From assembly GCF_046630445.1 (NCBI RefSeq), contig NC_092334.1, forward strand, positions 108,077,001 to 108,141,000: a stretch of DNA of 64,000 nt, in the 5' to 3' direction. The number at the start of each line of letters is the position of its first letter. Positions within the stretch are counted from its first letter, which is position 1. The translations under genes were made by a program, and so were the position numbers. The notes below the pieces were generated by a model, which did not search any database, was not told where the DNA came from, and saw nothing but the letters and a program-made list of their open reading frames with translations. This DNA is from Rutidosis leptorrhynchoides (Eukaryota > Streptophyta > Magnoliopsida > Asterales > Asteraceae). Shown here one piece after another: positions 9,680-21,441 of this stretch.

Positions 9680-10305
9680 TGAACTTTTAATTAAAACTTA
9701 TGGTTATTAATTAAGACTTATGATATAAATAATGATTTTCTTTATTAATAAATTACTTATGATATAAAAAGTAATTTATGTAATATAAGACTTATGATAT
9801 ACATATTTATTATATCATTTATTAATTAATTATGATTTAATTAAACATTTAATTAAACTTATGATTAATAATACTTTTATTATTAATGAAAAATACTTAT
9901 GATAAGTATTAAACTTATGTTATGAGATTATTATAATAAGACTTATAATTAATATTAATTAATTATTAAATTATTATAAGGATTAGTTATTATTTAATTA
10001 TAATCTAATTATTAAATACTTACGATTTAATGATTATAATACTTATGATATGATTAATAATTCATTATTAATTAATGACACTTATGATATGATTAAAATT
10101 TATTATTAATTAATAATACTTATATTATGATTAAGATTTAATTAATTAATTAAATACTTATATTATATAAATTATATCATTTAAACTTATGTTAACTTTA
10201 ATAATTCAATTTAATTTAATTAAACTTATGTTATGACATAATTATACATATTTGACTTTAATTAACATTATAACTTATATTATTAATATAACTTATACTT
10301 TAAAA
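9680..10305. repeat. AT-rich cryptic repeat, ACTTATGAT / TTAATTAAT
   Basis: Well over a dozen dispersed copies of ACTTATGAT and ACTTATATT interleaved with TTAATTAAT. There is no clean period and no ORF. Confidence 0.8.
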
Positions 10306-10312
10306 TTCAATG

Positions 10313-10404
10313 TTGACTATGTTTGACCAAGGTTGACTTTTGAGTTGACTTTAGGTTGTCTTTGACTTTCAGTTGACTTTGACTTTCAGTTGACTTTTGT
10401 TGAC
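10313..10404 (+). promoter_or_regulatory. Cluster of nine TTGAC (W-box core) sites in Q LTR
   Basis: TTGAC starts at 10313, 10323, 10333, 10345, 10362, 10373, 10379, 10390 and 10400. TTGAC followed by C or T is the core bound by WRKY factors in plants. Nine in 92 bp in an AT-rich LTR is far above chance. It is built from a local GACTTTCAGTT duplication. Confidence 0.6.
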
Positions 10405-10433
10405 TTTCTAATTAAGGAAACTTTCATAACTTA

Positions 10434-10591
10434 TAAACTTTCCAAAAATTGCAACTTTCTAAATATGGAAACTTTCCAAAAATAGAAACTTTCTAAAAAT
10501 AGAAACTTTTCTAAAATAGAAACTTTCTAAAAAATAGAAACTTTCCAAAAATGGAAACCTGCTAAAAATAGAAACTTTCTAAAAATAGAAA
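10434..10591. repeat. 17-bp tandem repeat, GAAACTTTCTAAAAATA
   Basis: About ten units at about 17-bp period with small changes (TTTCC/TTTCT, AAAAA/AAAAAA). Each core AGAAACTTTCT is an 11-bp palindrome around a central C. Confidence 0.9.
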
Positions 10592-11594
10592 GTACGTGTC
10601 CTTACGCTGTTCTGATCAAACTGATGCATGTTGAGTGTTGTTCTATGTTTACTTGCGACAAGTACTATAGCTATCATACTAAGACTTGACCTAAGTTAGT
10701 TATTTATATTGACCTGCTTTATTTATAGGTCGGCGTTGTGATCATTCTTGATCACTTTACTTCACTTGATGTTCGCTTTTTGTGTGGTTACTTCTTTTGC
10801 TTAAAGGTGAGTTATAGTCCTTTTTTACATACTTTTCAAAGTATATTTTTGGAATGTGATTACATGCATTTTATTTTACGTTTAGACACAAGTGGCAATT
10901 AAATTTAAATTATTCATTATGAGTTGAACAAAAATATTCCCTAGTCTGGTAACTGTAATCACTGGTTTCTACTGGTGAACGCGAATCCTATGAATAGATC
11001 TATCGGGTTTTCGAGCTAGTCGCTCTAGCAATTTATAATCGGAATGTTTAGTACTTCGTATTTAGTTGAAGATACACTTGTTCAGTGTATATTATTATTT
11101 GTGTTTGGCAAGGGTAAATAAAGGGTTAAGTGGTTACCAGGTGGCTCATTGATAATGGAATAATGTTTTATGTTTTGTAACATTTAAATCTTGTGGTCTA
11201 AAGCTTATACATTTATTTAAACTTATAATTCACTCAACATTTTTTATGACAGTTTACTCGAATGTTTTCACAGGTACTTGAGTTTGTTAGATGCTTCCAC
11301 TGTGTTAGAAGAGTTTGCATGCATTTGGGCAGATTTTGTTAAACATTTATGAAACTTTGAACTTGCATTCTATTTTTGGATAATTTAAACTTGTGGGTAT
11401 TGTTGACAATGTTTTATGTCAACTTTGGTTATTAATATGTTGGGTTGTTTAAACTACATATTTTGGTATGTTTCCTTTTTGGGAAACTTTTGAAGTAAAA
11501 GAATGCAACGTCGTTTATTAAATTCATTTAAGTTCGATCAAGCTGTGGAACCAAGTGACGGAGCCGTTAAGTGTATTGACGGGGCCATCACAGT

Positions 11595-11607
11595 TGGTAT
11601 CAGAGCC
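11595..11607 (+). other. Q primer binding site (tRNA-iMet type)
   Basis: TGGTATCAGAGCC two bases after the LTR end, complementary to the 3' end of initiator Met tRNA. Confidence 0.9.
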
Positions 11608-12541
11608 TTGGTTATAGGGAATTAGGCTGCATTGATGTCGTTACCCGAGTCAATAGGGTGCATTAGTGAGTCTATTCTACAGCCCGACCTATAGCATATT
11701 ATTATATGTGATTATTTGTATTCTATGGTATGTATTTTGTTATCATACATACATCTCTGTTATGTTCTGAATCTGAGAGGAACTTCCATTCCGATTTAAA
11801 CGTATTCTTCGACTCATGCGAGTTTATCTTCATAAGAACACCTCAGATAGTGAAACTGAGGGATGACATTCTTTACTTCTGAAATTCTCGACATTTCTAT
11901 GTCATATATTATGGTTATGTATATAACGTTTGAGTTATATTACGCGATATGTCATTCTTGACTTCTAAATGCTCGGCATTTCAATGTCAGATATTATGTT
12001 TAGGTATATAACATTGTTGTTATATTACGTGCCTTTGTGCCGTTGTGCCTTTGTGCTTTGGGTTGCGAACCGGAAACGTCATTCTTAACATTTAAAGATT
12101 CTTGATACTTCAAAGACATTTCATTACTCTTATTCATTACTTTTGATGTTTTTGTCTCTTGTGCTATCCTTAGCACATTGTTTAAGAAATCGTTTTAGAG
12201 AAATTGTGTGGAAATTCGAGGTTGATCGCGTGTCCTGACCCCATGTAGTGCTATTGGAATGGAACTATGAATTAGTATAATATAATGACGTCAGGCCAAC
12301 GTAATTATATTACGGTAATTCATATAGAAATTCCAATATTGTGACTTGGGGAATAGAAAGTGAATCAAAGAAAATCCTCACGCTACTCATTCAGAAATTC
12401 AAATGTTATTACATGATGAATGAAAATACTCATTATCTTATTTGTAGATGTACAAAGAACTCGTTTTAACCAAACAATCCATCTCGTGCTTATGAGTGGA
12501 TTTACAGTCTCTCATATACCATAAAGGTTGTGAAGCGAGGA
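11608..12541 (+). other. Q internal region, no coding sequence found
   Basis: AT-rich leader-like DNA with diverged repeats of GACATTTCTATGTCA and ATGTCATTCTTGACTTCTAA. Near 12,245-12,320 it has a phrase (ATGAATTAGTATAATATAATG) also seen in R (about 13,770) and U (about 48,545). Gag and pol are absent. Confidence 0.6.
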
Positions 12542-12546
12542 GCTGT
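12542..12546 (+). other. R target site duplication, left copy
   Basis: GCTGT, repeated at 17179-17183 directly after the R 3' LTR. Confidence 0.85.
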
Positions 12547-13018
12547 TGTAATGACCTGAAAATTTGCGACTAAATTTAAACTTAATCTTTAAAGGATTAA
12601 TGATTTCGACACGATAAACAAAGTCTGTAAAAATGAATCTCAAAATTTTTGAACTATTCAAGTACCCTTCGATTTTCTCAACGATTCGCGAACAATTATA
12701 TGTAAATAGATACATATATATACTATAACTTGAAAACGTAACAAAGTTTTCATTGCATAATACCGTACATTAAACTTATTGGTTTATATATCTAATTGAA
12801 TATATATGATTTCAAGTTATTTAGTAAACGATAGTAACATTCGATTATTGATTTGATTGATATTTAGATAAGTTAACTAAAACGTTTAAGATGAACCAGT
12901 AAAACACTAATTTGATAAAGTATTTTTAAATTGCTACAGTACCCAAAATGCTACAGTGTTTTCGAAAATCACTATTTGCTACAGTAAAATTGACTTTGCT
13001 ACAGTGACTTAAGTTTAC
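12547..13018 (+). mobile_element. R 5' LTR, truncated to its first 470 bp
   Basis: Nearly identical to 14896-15360 of the 3' LTR. Similarity stops near GCTACAGTGACTTAAG. The rest of the LTR, the primer site and the 5' internal region are deleted. Confidence 0.85.
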
Positions 13019-13185
13019 CAGCAACTTCATTAATCTGTGACTTAAGTTTCTTCGAAAAATCACTATAATTATTCATTGAAACCCTATCATGTACTCATCC
13101 ACATCTTGTAACAATAGTTGCCGTTCCAACTACCTGGAATTAGCAATTTGTATTTCGAATTTCGCAGCAATTCTACGCCAACAGT

Positions 13186-13218
<33 letters not shown>

Positions 13219-14895
13219 TGTCTATCTCCTAGACTTAATTACTTCGAATGTGAAGTTTCTGAAAAACACCCCAAACTACGAAACTAGTTCTCCAAATTTT
13301 GGAAAAATGCTGATGAAGCAGCAAAAACTGTAAACGACTTTAACAGTCGAAAGTTTGATGATAAAGAGTAGTGTGTTGGAAAAGCACAGAAAAAGAGAAG
13401 GTTTGGAACTGGAAAACGGGTTGAGCAAAGTATGAAGGAAGCTGTAGATAAATTACAAGGACGAAATCTACCTTCAAAGAATCCAAATTACTCAGTGTCT
13501 GCTGAAACCATTAGTAAGAACCTTACTTCTTATTCTAAACCTTCACAGACAGATTTTCCGCATCATCCTCTGATATTAGAAATTCTAAGATATCATCGTA
13601 TCTTCCATTATAAATATCCTTCATATTTCTGAAGATATTTTCATAACTATACTTATCTGAAATTATTCATCTCTTCGCGCTATCTGTGTTACATCATAAA
13701 AGAAACTATTTTAGTTTTTAAAATTTAAAATAAATAAATAAATGTTTTGAAGTAGTGTTGGGAACTGAAGCATGAATTAGTACAATATAATGACACTTGA
13801 TCAACGTGATTATATTACAGTAAGTCATGCTGAGTTTCTAATGGAACGTGACAAAGGTTCACAGATCATACCCTCATCATGAACCATGTTACATAACTCT
13901 TTCATTCTATTTAATCTCTAAATATATCAAGAAAATACTTTTCTTGATGATTCGGTCTTTTCCAGATATTCTAGTAATTTGACAAATCAAGATCATGCCA
14001 ATACAATTTCTTTCTTAGAACATTAACTATGTTCATCCAAAACTCCATACCTACGAATTCTGGACCATTATTCGCTTGACTTGAGGTCGGGAAGAGAAAA
14101 CAAAAACCTGGAACTTCAGAATATGAACAGGAGTATACATCACAGCAAACAAGAAAGATCATAAACCATGTATGTCTATGCGAATAGCAAGATAAAGACA
14201 CGGGAGAATGATAAATACAACAATCCCTAGAGCATAATAGAAATAAACAGATTCTTCTGGTGGGAGCTGGAAAAGAAGGATGATTGTGGCAAACGTCAAT
14301 ATTAGGTCAAGAACCAGAACTGGATTGAGCATTTTCACAATCTTTTGAATGTATTAATTGGGGAAGAAAGTAGGGATGGTGAAAATAATGAGACGGAAGA
14401 GGTCAATTTATAGCGAAATATCAGACATAGCAAGCGAGGCAGATTACACATTTAATCAAAGAAAATCCTAATTTCCGCAAATTCCGAAAAATGAAATCTT
14501 ATTTAGATTATGAAGATTTTCTATTCCCTAAATTCCGGAAATCAACTCTGACTACGTCAAACGATAAGACGAAGCTTTAATTACCTCATTTCACTATTTT
14601 GTGATAATTTCACTCATACTATCCATGTAATCAAATTGTTTTATCCATATTTACACATAGGTGAAAAACTTGTTATTTATTTAACTCACGCTATTCATAA
14701 ACGAAACTCGACTAATTTAAGGTATACAAAACATTTCATTCTATTATATCCTTTTGATGAGGATTTTATGAACAAACGAATTCATGATGAGAATTCAAAC
14801 TATATCATATTCTTTGATACAAGAATATCCTGATCTACGTTATTAAACTTTCCTTCACCAAATTCCGGGACGAAATTTCTTTAACGGGTAGGTAC
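13019..14895 (+). other. R internal region, noncoding remnant
   Basis: AT-rich, with an (AT)n tract at about 13,181-13,212. Short frames at 13,432-13,632 and elsewhere resemble U frames at 48,147-48,329 (GKxxxxEQTMKE-like) but give no known domain. It ends with GGGACGAAATTTC and the purine tract ACGGGTAGGTAC. Confidence 0.65.
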
Positions 14896-15280
14896 TGTAA
14901 TGACCTGAAAATTTGCGACTAAATTTAAACTTAATCTTTAAAGGATTAATGATTTCGACACGATAAACAAAGTCTGTAAAAATGAATCTCAAAATTTTTG
15001 AACTATTCAAGTACCCTTCGATTTTCTCAACGATTCGCGAACAATTATATGTAAATAGATACATATATATACTATAACTTGAAAACGTAACAAAGTTTTC
15101 ATTGCATAATACCATACATTAAACTTATTGGTTTATATATCTAATTGAATATATATGATTTCAAGTTATTTAGTAAACGATAGTAACATTCGATTATTGA
15201 TTTGATTGATATTTAGATAAGTTAACTAAAACGTTTAAGATGAACTAGTAAAACACTAATTTGATAAAGTATTTTCAAAT

Positions 15281-15369
15281 TGCTACAGTACCCAAAATGC
15301 TACAGTGTTTTCGAAAATCACTAATTGCTACAGTAAAAATTGACTTTGCTACAGTAACTTTGCTACAGT
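15281..15369 (+). repeat. Five TGCTACAGT repeats in R LTR
   Basis: Starts at 15281, 15298, 15326, 15347 and 15361. The truncated 5' LTR has four (about 12,940-13,005). Spacing is irregular. Confidence 0.85.
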
Positions 15370-15747
15370 AAAACACTATTTTAAAAATGTATTTTACCAA
15401 ATAGTGAGACGATGATTTATAGAAGTAAATGACCAAAATACTCGAAAGTTTAAGATATACTTTGAGTGGTATAGTTTAGGAATAATTTAAGGCTATATTT
15501 TAACAAAGGTACGAGTCACGAAATGTAAAATGCAAGTTTTATCAGCGTACGAAAGGACATTCGAGAAACCGGAACCGGGACATAAGTCAAGTAACAACGT
15601 ACGACTTATCGGAACAAAAGTTACAAGTTAACTATGCACGTAAATATAATATAATATATAAATAATTATATAAATTAAATATAATATATATTATATTTAA
15701 ATATGTCGACAAACTAAAATACAAAATGATTGTGAGCTGGAAAAAGA

Positions 15748-15798
15748 GGCCATGCGATCGCATGGCCATTGTGCCTCAGACCCATGCGATCGCATGGG
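15748..15798. promoter_or_regulatory. Palindrome pair CCATGCGATCGCATGG, 32-bp spacing, upstream of the R TATA box
   Basis: GGCCATGCGATCGCATGGCC (15748-15767, perfect 20-bp palindrome) and CCCATGCGATCGCATGGG (15781-15798, perfect 18-bp). The common 16-bp cores start at 15750 and 15782. The pair ends 20 bp before TATAAA at 15819. Confidence 0.95.
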
Positions 15799-15818
15799 AA
15801 GGCTGGGCAGGCAACCTC

Positions 15819-15824
15819 TATAAA
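15819..15824 (+). promoter_or_regulatory. TATA box of R LTR
   Basis: CTCTATAAATTCAG just downstream of the palindrome pair; no other TATA candidate of similar quality lies nearby. Confidence 0.7.
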
Positions 15825-15867
15825 TTCAGTCGAATTCTTCCATTTTTTTTACACATATATTACTCCG

Positions 15868-15967
<100 letters not shown>

Positions 15968-17178
15968 GATTAATATTATTATTAATCTTATTATTATTAT
16001 TAGTAGTATTAATATTATACATAAAATACTACGACGAGGTCTTGAGCGTGTCACTTTCAAAACGAGTTTCCGAGCGAGCTAGAGCTAAGGAAAATATGGG
16101 TTATTACCAAGGAGGTTATGGGTAATGTTCGGGGGTATTTTTGTGAAGCAAACCTCGTGTTTATCATCTCCGATGCGTCTACGTGCTTTCCAACAATATT
16201 GTATATAAATATTTAACTGTGAGTTTCATATGATCCCTTTTTCAAACTATATTTTTGGGCTGAGAATACATGCGCAGTTTTATAAACTGTTTTACTAAAT
16301 GGATACAAATACTAAAACTGATTTTGTGTGAGTTTCATTGCTCCCTTTTTAATTGCTTTTGCAATATATATTTTTGGGCTGAGAATACATGCAATTTATT
16401 TTAAACGCAATGGATACAAGTACATACTTAATTCTACACTGAGTTTGAACCGAAAATCCCTTAACTTTGGTAACTAGTAGCTGCCAGTACATAGGATATG
16501 GACTGGTGGGCGCGAATAATTGTATATGGATCCATAGGGCTTGACATCCCCGTCCGAGCTAGAGCGCTAGCCTTTTAACGGACGTATGTTATTTGAGTTT
16601 AAGACACGTTGGTTTGCGTGTATTAAAACGAATGGGGTAATTATCACTATAGCGTTAAGTTTAGTTACCAGGGTGCTCTGTTACGTAGAATCTATTGACA
16701 AACTTTTGATAAACGTTTCTGGATGAAACAACTGAAATCTTGTAATCCACTTTTATATACAGATTATACGAAACAATAAAACTATGAACTCACCAACCTT
16801 TGTGTTGACACTTGTTAGCATGTTTATTCTCAGGTTTCCTAGAAGTCTTCCGCTGTTTGCTTATATGTGATACAAGCTATGTGCATGGAGTCATACCTGC
16901 TTTATTCAAGAAAACTTTGCATTTACAAAATCATCACCGTGTATCTTATTTTGACTTCATTGTCAACGGATGTATTATGGTAAACTATTATTTATGGTGA
17001 TTGTCTATATGTAGAAATCATCAAACGTTGAAAACCTTAGAAATTGATATTCATTTATTGTGTACCTTTTGAAAAGAATGCAATGTTAACAAAACGTATC
17101 ATATAGAGGTCAAATACCTCTCAATGAAATCAATGAATGACGTGTTCGTCCATATGGATTTGGAACGATCGTCACAGC

Positions 17179-17431
17179 TGTGGAATTTTACATTCATTCT
17201 TGTTAACGGCATACGTTTTATTCCTTGATAATCATCATCACTTATTGAATCTGGGTTCACCCTATTACACTATGTTTAGTTAAATGTTAGTTCGATACTC
17301 ACCACCATATCCTTGCTGGGAGGCACGGTACATATTCTTATGTGACTGGTAGTGATACCCCCTGAAATTTCCTAAAGCGTGCATCTTGTTATCTATTATT
17401 AAGTTTTTGGCATAGATTTTCATATGACTTC
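17179..17431 (+). other. R target duplication (17179-17183) and Q internal remnant
   Basis: GCTGT then 248 bp of AT-rich noncoding Q sequence up to the LTR of M. No feature seen. Confidence 0.6.
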
Positions 17432-18807
17432 TGATGTGTGCAGGGTAGTATACAAAATAGTTATATTTTTATTGCGAAATACTATTAAATATGCTACAAT
17501 TTTACACAAGTTATTTATTTATTTATAGAATGGGATATACATAAACCTTGCTACAACACTTATAGGCAGTGTACCTAATCGTAAAGTAGTGTAGTTTTTT
17601 GTAAGTCCGGTTCGTTCCACAGGGATACAACTAAATTTAACGCTATATTTATTTTAAACTATATTTGTATCAATATATATATAAGTAATATTATTATTAT
17701 TATAAAAGGGGGGTTTTTTACCGTTTAATGACCGGTTTATCGATTTTATGTCTTAAGTCGCAATTAAAACCTAATGTAAAATATTAAATATACAAATGAC
17801 TTAATTTAAAATGTAAAGTAAATGATGATAAATAAAAGTGCAATAAATAAAAGTACGATAATTAAAAGTGCAATAAATAAAATGACAGTAAATAAAAGTG
17901 CTATGAGATATAAAATAAAGGAATTATGCTTATTTAAACTTCCGTAATCATGATGTTTGACGTGTTGATTTTAATTTATTACCATGGGTTAATTGTCCTT
18001 TGTCCTGGATTATTCGATATGTCCATATGGTTTTGTCCATAATAGTCCATCAGTCATAATTATAAAGTGCGAGAGTCTTCGTCAAATTATCCTTATACCC
18101 GAAGTCAAATATTCCAATTAATTGGGGATTTGAACTGTAACAAGGTCTTAATACTTTGTTTAATGAATACACCAGGTTATCGACTGCGTGTAATCTAAGG
18201 TTTTAATACTTTGTTAACAATTACACCAATTACCCTTGTATGTAATCCACCCCTGTTTCAACGAGTCCATTAACTATTAATCCATTCCCGTGTCCGGTAA
18301 AATGAACAATAATTCGTATTTAAAAATATCCCGCCCACCGTACCCGATTAAGCGTATGTGGTTATATATAGATACGTTGAATTGTAGCCTTTAATATTAA
18401 ATTAAAGAGGTATCGTTTAGTTATTATAAAACCCATTAATAGCCCATAGTCTAATTTCCACAAGTGTCGTTCTTTTGTCCAAACCCCAATTATGGTCCAA
18501 AACTCAATTACCCAATCTTAATATTTAGCCCAACATCACGATTACTTTGATTTAAATAAGCATAATAATAACTTAGCTACGAGACATTAATTTAAAAAGG
18601 TTGAACATAACTTACAATGATTATTAATAGCGTAGCGTTACACGGACAGAATTTCGACTTACAAACTTAAAACATTCGCCAACATAACCTTATTATTATT
18701 AAACTTTAAATTAAAATTAAAATTAAAATTATATATATATATATATATATATATTACGTAGATAGAAAGAAGGAAAAGGAATATGAAATCGATCAGAATG
18801 TGCGGCC

Positions 18808-18814
18808 TTTTATA
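18808..18814 (-). promoter_or_regulatory. TATA box of M LTR
   Basis: TATAAAA on the - strand within GGCCTATAAAAGG, 22 bp downstream of the palindrome pair. Confidence 0.7.
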
Positions 18815-18835
18815 GGCCCACTTTGAACTGTTGAG

Positions 18836-18883
18836 CTCCGCGAGTGCGGAGGTTTTCTTCATCACAGCTCCGCGAGTGCAGAG
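18836..18883. promoter_or_regulatory. Palindrome pair CTCCGCGAGTGCGGAG, 32-bp spacing, in M LTR
   Basis: CTCCGCGAGTGCGGAG at 18836-18851 and CTCCGCGAGTGCAGAG at 18868-18883. Arms CTCCGC/GCGGAG enclose GAGT. The 16-bp spacer GTTTTCTTCATCACAG resembles the N spacer ATTTCTCTCATCCAGG, although the N palindromes are unrelated. Confidence 0.95.
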
Positions 18884-19340
18884 GTATGGATTCCAGCTCA
18901 CCAAAGTGATTTAAACGTGGGCTGCTTACAAATATAATATATAATAATATATATAATTAATTATATGTTATATTATATTCTTGTGCATAGTTGACTTGTA
19001 ATTTTTGTTCCGTTGCATCGCGCGTTGATAGTTGGTTCATGTCTCTGTTCTGGATTTTCGAACGCATTTTCGTATGATTTAATATCTTGTACTTTCTGTT
19101 TCACAGCTTGTACTCTTGTCATTTTTAGACGTTTCTCATCAATAATTTGAACCACTTGGATTGTACTTTGTACTTTTTAGCTTTTTGGTCGTTTGCATCT
19201 TCAAATCGTCGAATCTGTCTTTTGTCTTCACCTTTTATTATTTAAACGAATATCACTTGTAAATAGAACAATTGCAACCAAAAGCTTATCTTTCTTGAAG
19301 GATAATGCTATGAAATATATGTTCATTTTTAGCATTATCA

Positions 19341-21441
19341 AATATTGCCACACTTGAGCGTTGTTTGTCCTCAAGCAATATAGAACTTGAATATAAATTT
19401 ACTAGAATCACTTCTGTATTCTTCACACTTTGTACATCAGTGATTTTAATATGGCGGTATGAACAATGATAGTAACGATGTGGTTTACAGTCCCACATGA
19501 CTATAAAAATTTAGATCCTTTAGGAAATTAGATCTTTATGAAAACATTTGATCTTTTGAAAATTCAATCGAGCTTTTATCCTAGATAAGTTTTCCAGAAT
19601 AACCCTTCACCGGTGTTTGCAAAATATTTTTGTGAGTTTTGTGGATTTCAGATTTGAAAATTTTAGCTCAAAACTTATGGTTTTGTGTCACCCACTTGCT
19701 AACCTTGTATTAGGAAAGCAACACGTCCAGTATACTTGCTCCGTATATTACCTTTCGGTAAACTACCGTCCGGTTGTGAAGGAAAGCGTTGAACAAGCAA
19801 CTGTTAAGGCAATGTCCCGTGACATGCTTTTGATTATGGTCTATATCGTGTCGGATGCAATTACTATCCTTTGTAGGAGCAATAGTAAAGATCACCCTAT
19901 AGTTTTTCGGTCTGGCACAAGGTCCTGTCTTCGACCATGCTATGCAACCACCATTCTTACGGTTGACACCCGATTTGGTTCAGGTGACCTAATGAATTCC
20001 GGTGAATTCTTAGGATTTTACGTTCAATGGTAATGAACTCATTGAAAATAGGGTTTCAGAAAACAAATCGGTTTATAATTTGATCAAAATATTTTCTCGA
20101 TCAAGCTCGAGTTTAGATATCATTGAATTCCATGAGTTTGAATTCTCAATCTTTAAGCTTAATCTCAAGGATTGAGTAATATCAGGCTTAAAAGCTGATT
20201 TTTGATCTTTAAGGAGATTATCCTTTCTAGAGATCTGATTCATTAGTCTTATAAGCTAATTTGCATGGTGCCCCCCCATTGTACGAGATAGATCCTCTCA
20301 TAGTTAGGATAAGTCTGACCACTTGGCGACCCTGTTTGATGCTGAGGTCCGTGGATTTTCAGCTGATTTTCAAGAAAACTTTTCAAGGTTTTTCGTAGAC
20401 TCTACAACTGGTCTGGACGACAACTTCCTGACCTAAATCAAGAAGCGCGTGTCTTTTTCTCGGAAGACTTTACTTCCTTTTAAATCAAGTGGCACATTTC
20501 TTTCAAATATATTATAAGAAATCGGGTAAAACTGATAAAATCGTTCAAAACAAAAGTATCTTTAATTATTTGTACAAAGATATGTGATATGTGATTTAAA
20601 TAACTTGGTAAAAATTTCTCACACTTGGCTTTTATTTTCCTTTCTTTGCCTTTTTATTCTCCTATATTCCATTTTAAATGAATTCTAACATTTTGGGTTG
20701 TTTCTCAATTTATGTCCTTTACGAGGTAACGACAATTTCGGTATTAACACCTAGTTTTATCATTCATAAATATGTATAAACATGATTTTGAATTCATTTA
20801 TTTGATTTTTTTTTAAAAATTTTACTAGAAGTGGGTAGTCAGTATATAAGACTAGGGCTGTTCTTTATTATCAGAGAGCACTAGATTCTAATACAACTAC
20901 TGCGTTACTAGTAAAGTTTAACGGTGGCTATTAAACCAAGTGTATAAGTAAAAAAAAAAATTAAAACCGAAAGAATTTAATCTCTTCCCACACTTAAGAT
21001 CTTGCAATGCCCTCATTTGCAAGAAATCAGTAATAATTTAAATTATTGAGGGTGATTAGCGTAGAAAAATGATTAAAATTTTACCAAAATTTCCAAACAT
21101 GTTGGCGTTTGTTTTGAATGATAAATGGTGCACTTCATTTGTTCATTCCATCTGTTGTTATTTCACATATATTTTGCATCTTGTCGTCAAAGTTAGTTGC
21201 TTTTGCTGAACTTAATGCCAGTCTTTGAAAATGCGCTGTTTTACCCTGTTTTGTACATGAAATAAACTACAAACATATATATACATATTTTTGAAGTTGG
21301 GTATATCACCCCACATTCAAAAATTATTAAAATCTAATAATAAAAGTTAGAAAATTATAAAAACTATAATATTATCAAAAGAAGTATTAAAAATATAAAA
21401 TTACAAGTTACCAAATAAATAAAAATAGGCATAAAAGAAAA
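19341..21441 (-). other. M 3' noncoding domain
   Basis: Begins next to the LTR with the purine tract (AAGTGTGG, about 19,345-19,356) and the GCTTGAGGACAAACAACG element. It includes the conserved 17-mers at 20402-20418 and 20461-20477, C7 at 20271-20277 and a second purine tract at 20985-20995. It aligns with N 28800-30567. An open frame on the opposite strand (19617-20033) is discussed under findings. Confidence 0.7.

Larger units (their letters stand above)
8398..11592 (+). mobile_element. Q 5' LTR (3.2 kb)
   Basis: It starts TGTAACGACC and ends GGGGCCATCACA, followed two bases later by a tRNA-iMet primer site. The LTR holds a copied 42-bp T pol patch, a G18 run, an AT-rich cryptic-repeat tract, a W-box cluster and a 17-bp tandem array. 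Its last 197 bp match 54833-55029 nearly exactly. No coding sequence is visible. Confidence 0.85.
17432..19340 (-). mobile_element. M 3' LTR (1.9 kb)
   Basis: On the - strand it starts TGATAATGC (19340) and ends CACACATCA (17432). It aligns along its length with N LTRs 24905-28799 and 39823-41847, except for the palindrome cassette. It contains repeats of AATAAAAGTGCAATA (about 17,825-17,905) and an (AT)n tract at 18,730-18,752. Confidence 0.9.

Noticed and set aside
16550..16575. CGAGCTAGAGCGCTAGCC in R as another member of the palindrome system
   Set aside because: Single copy, weak symmetry and no paired partner at a regular distance.
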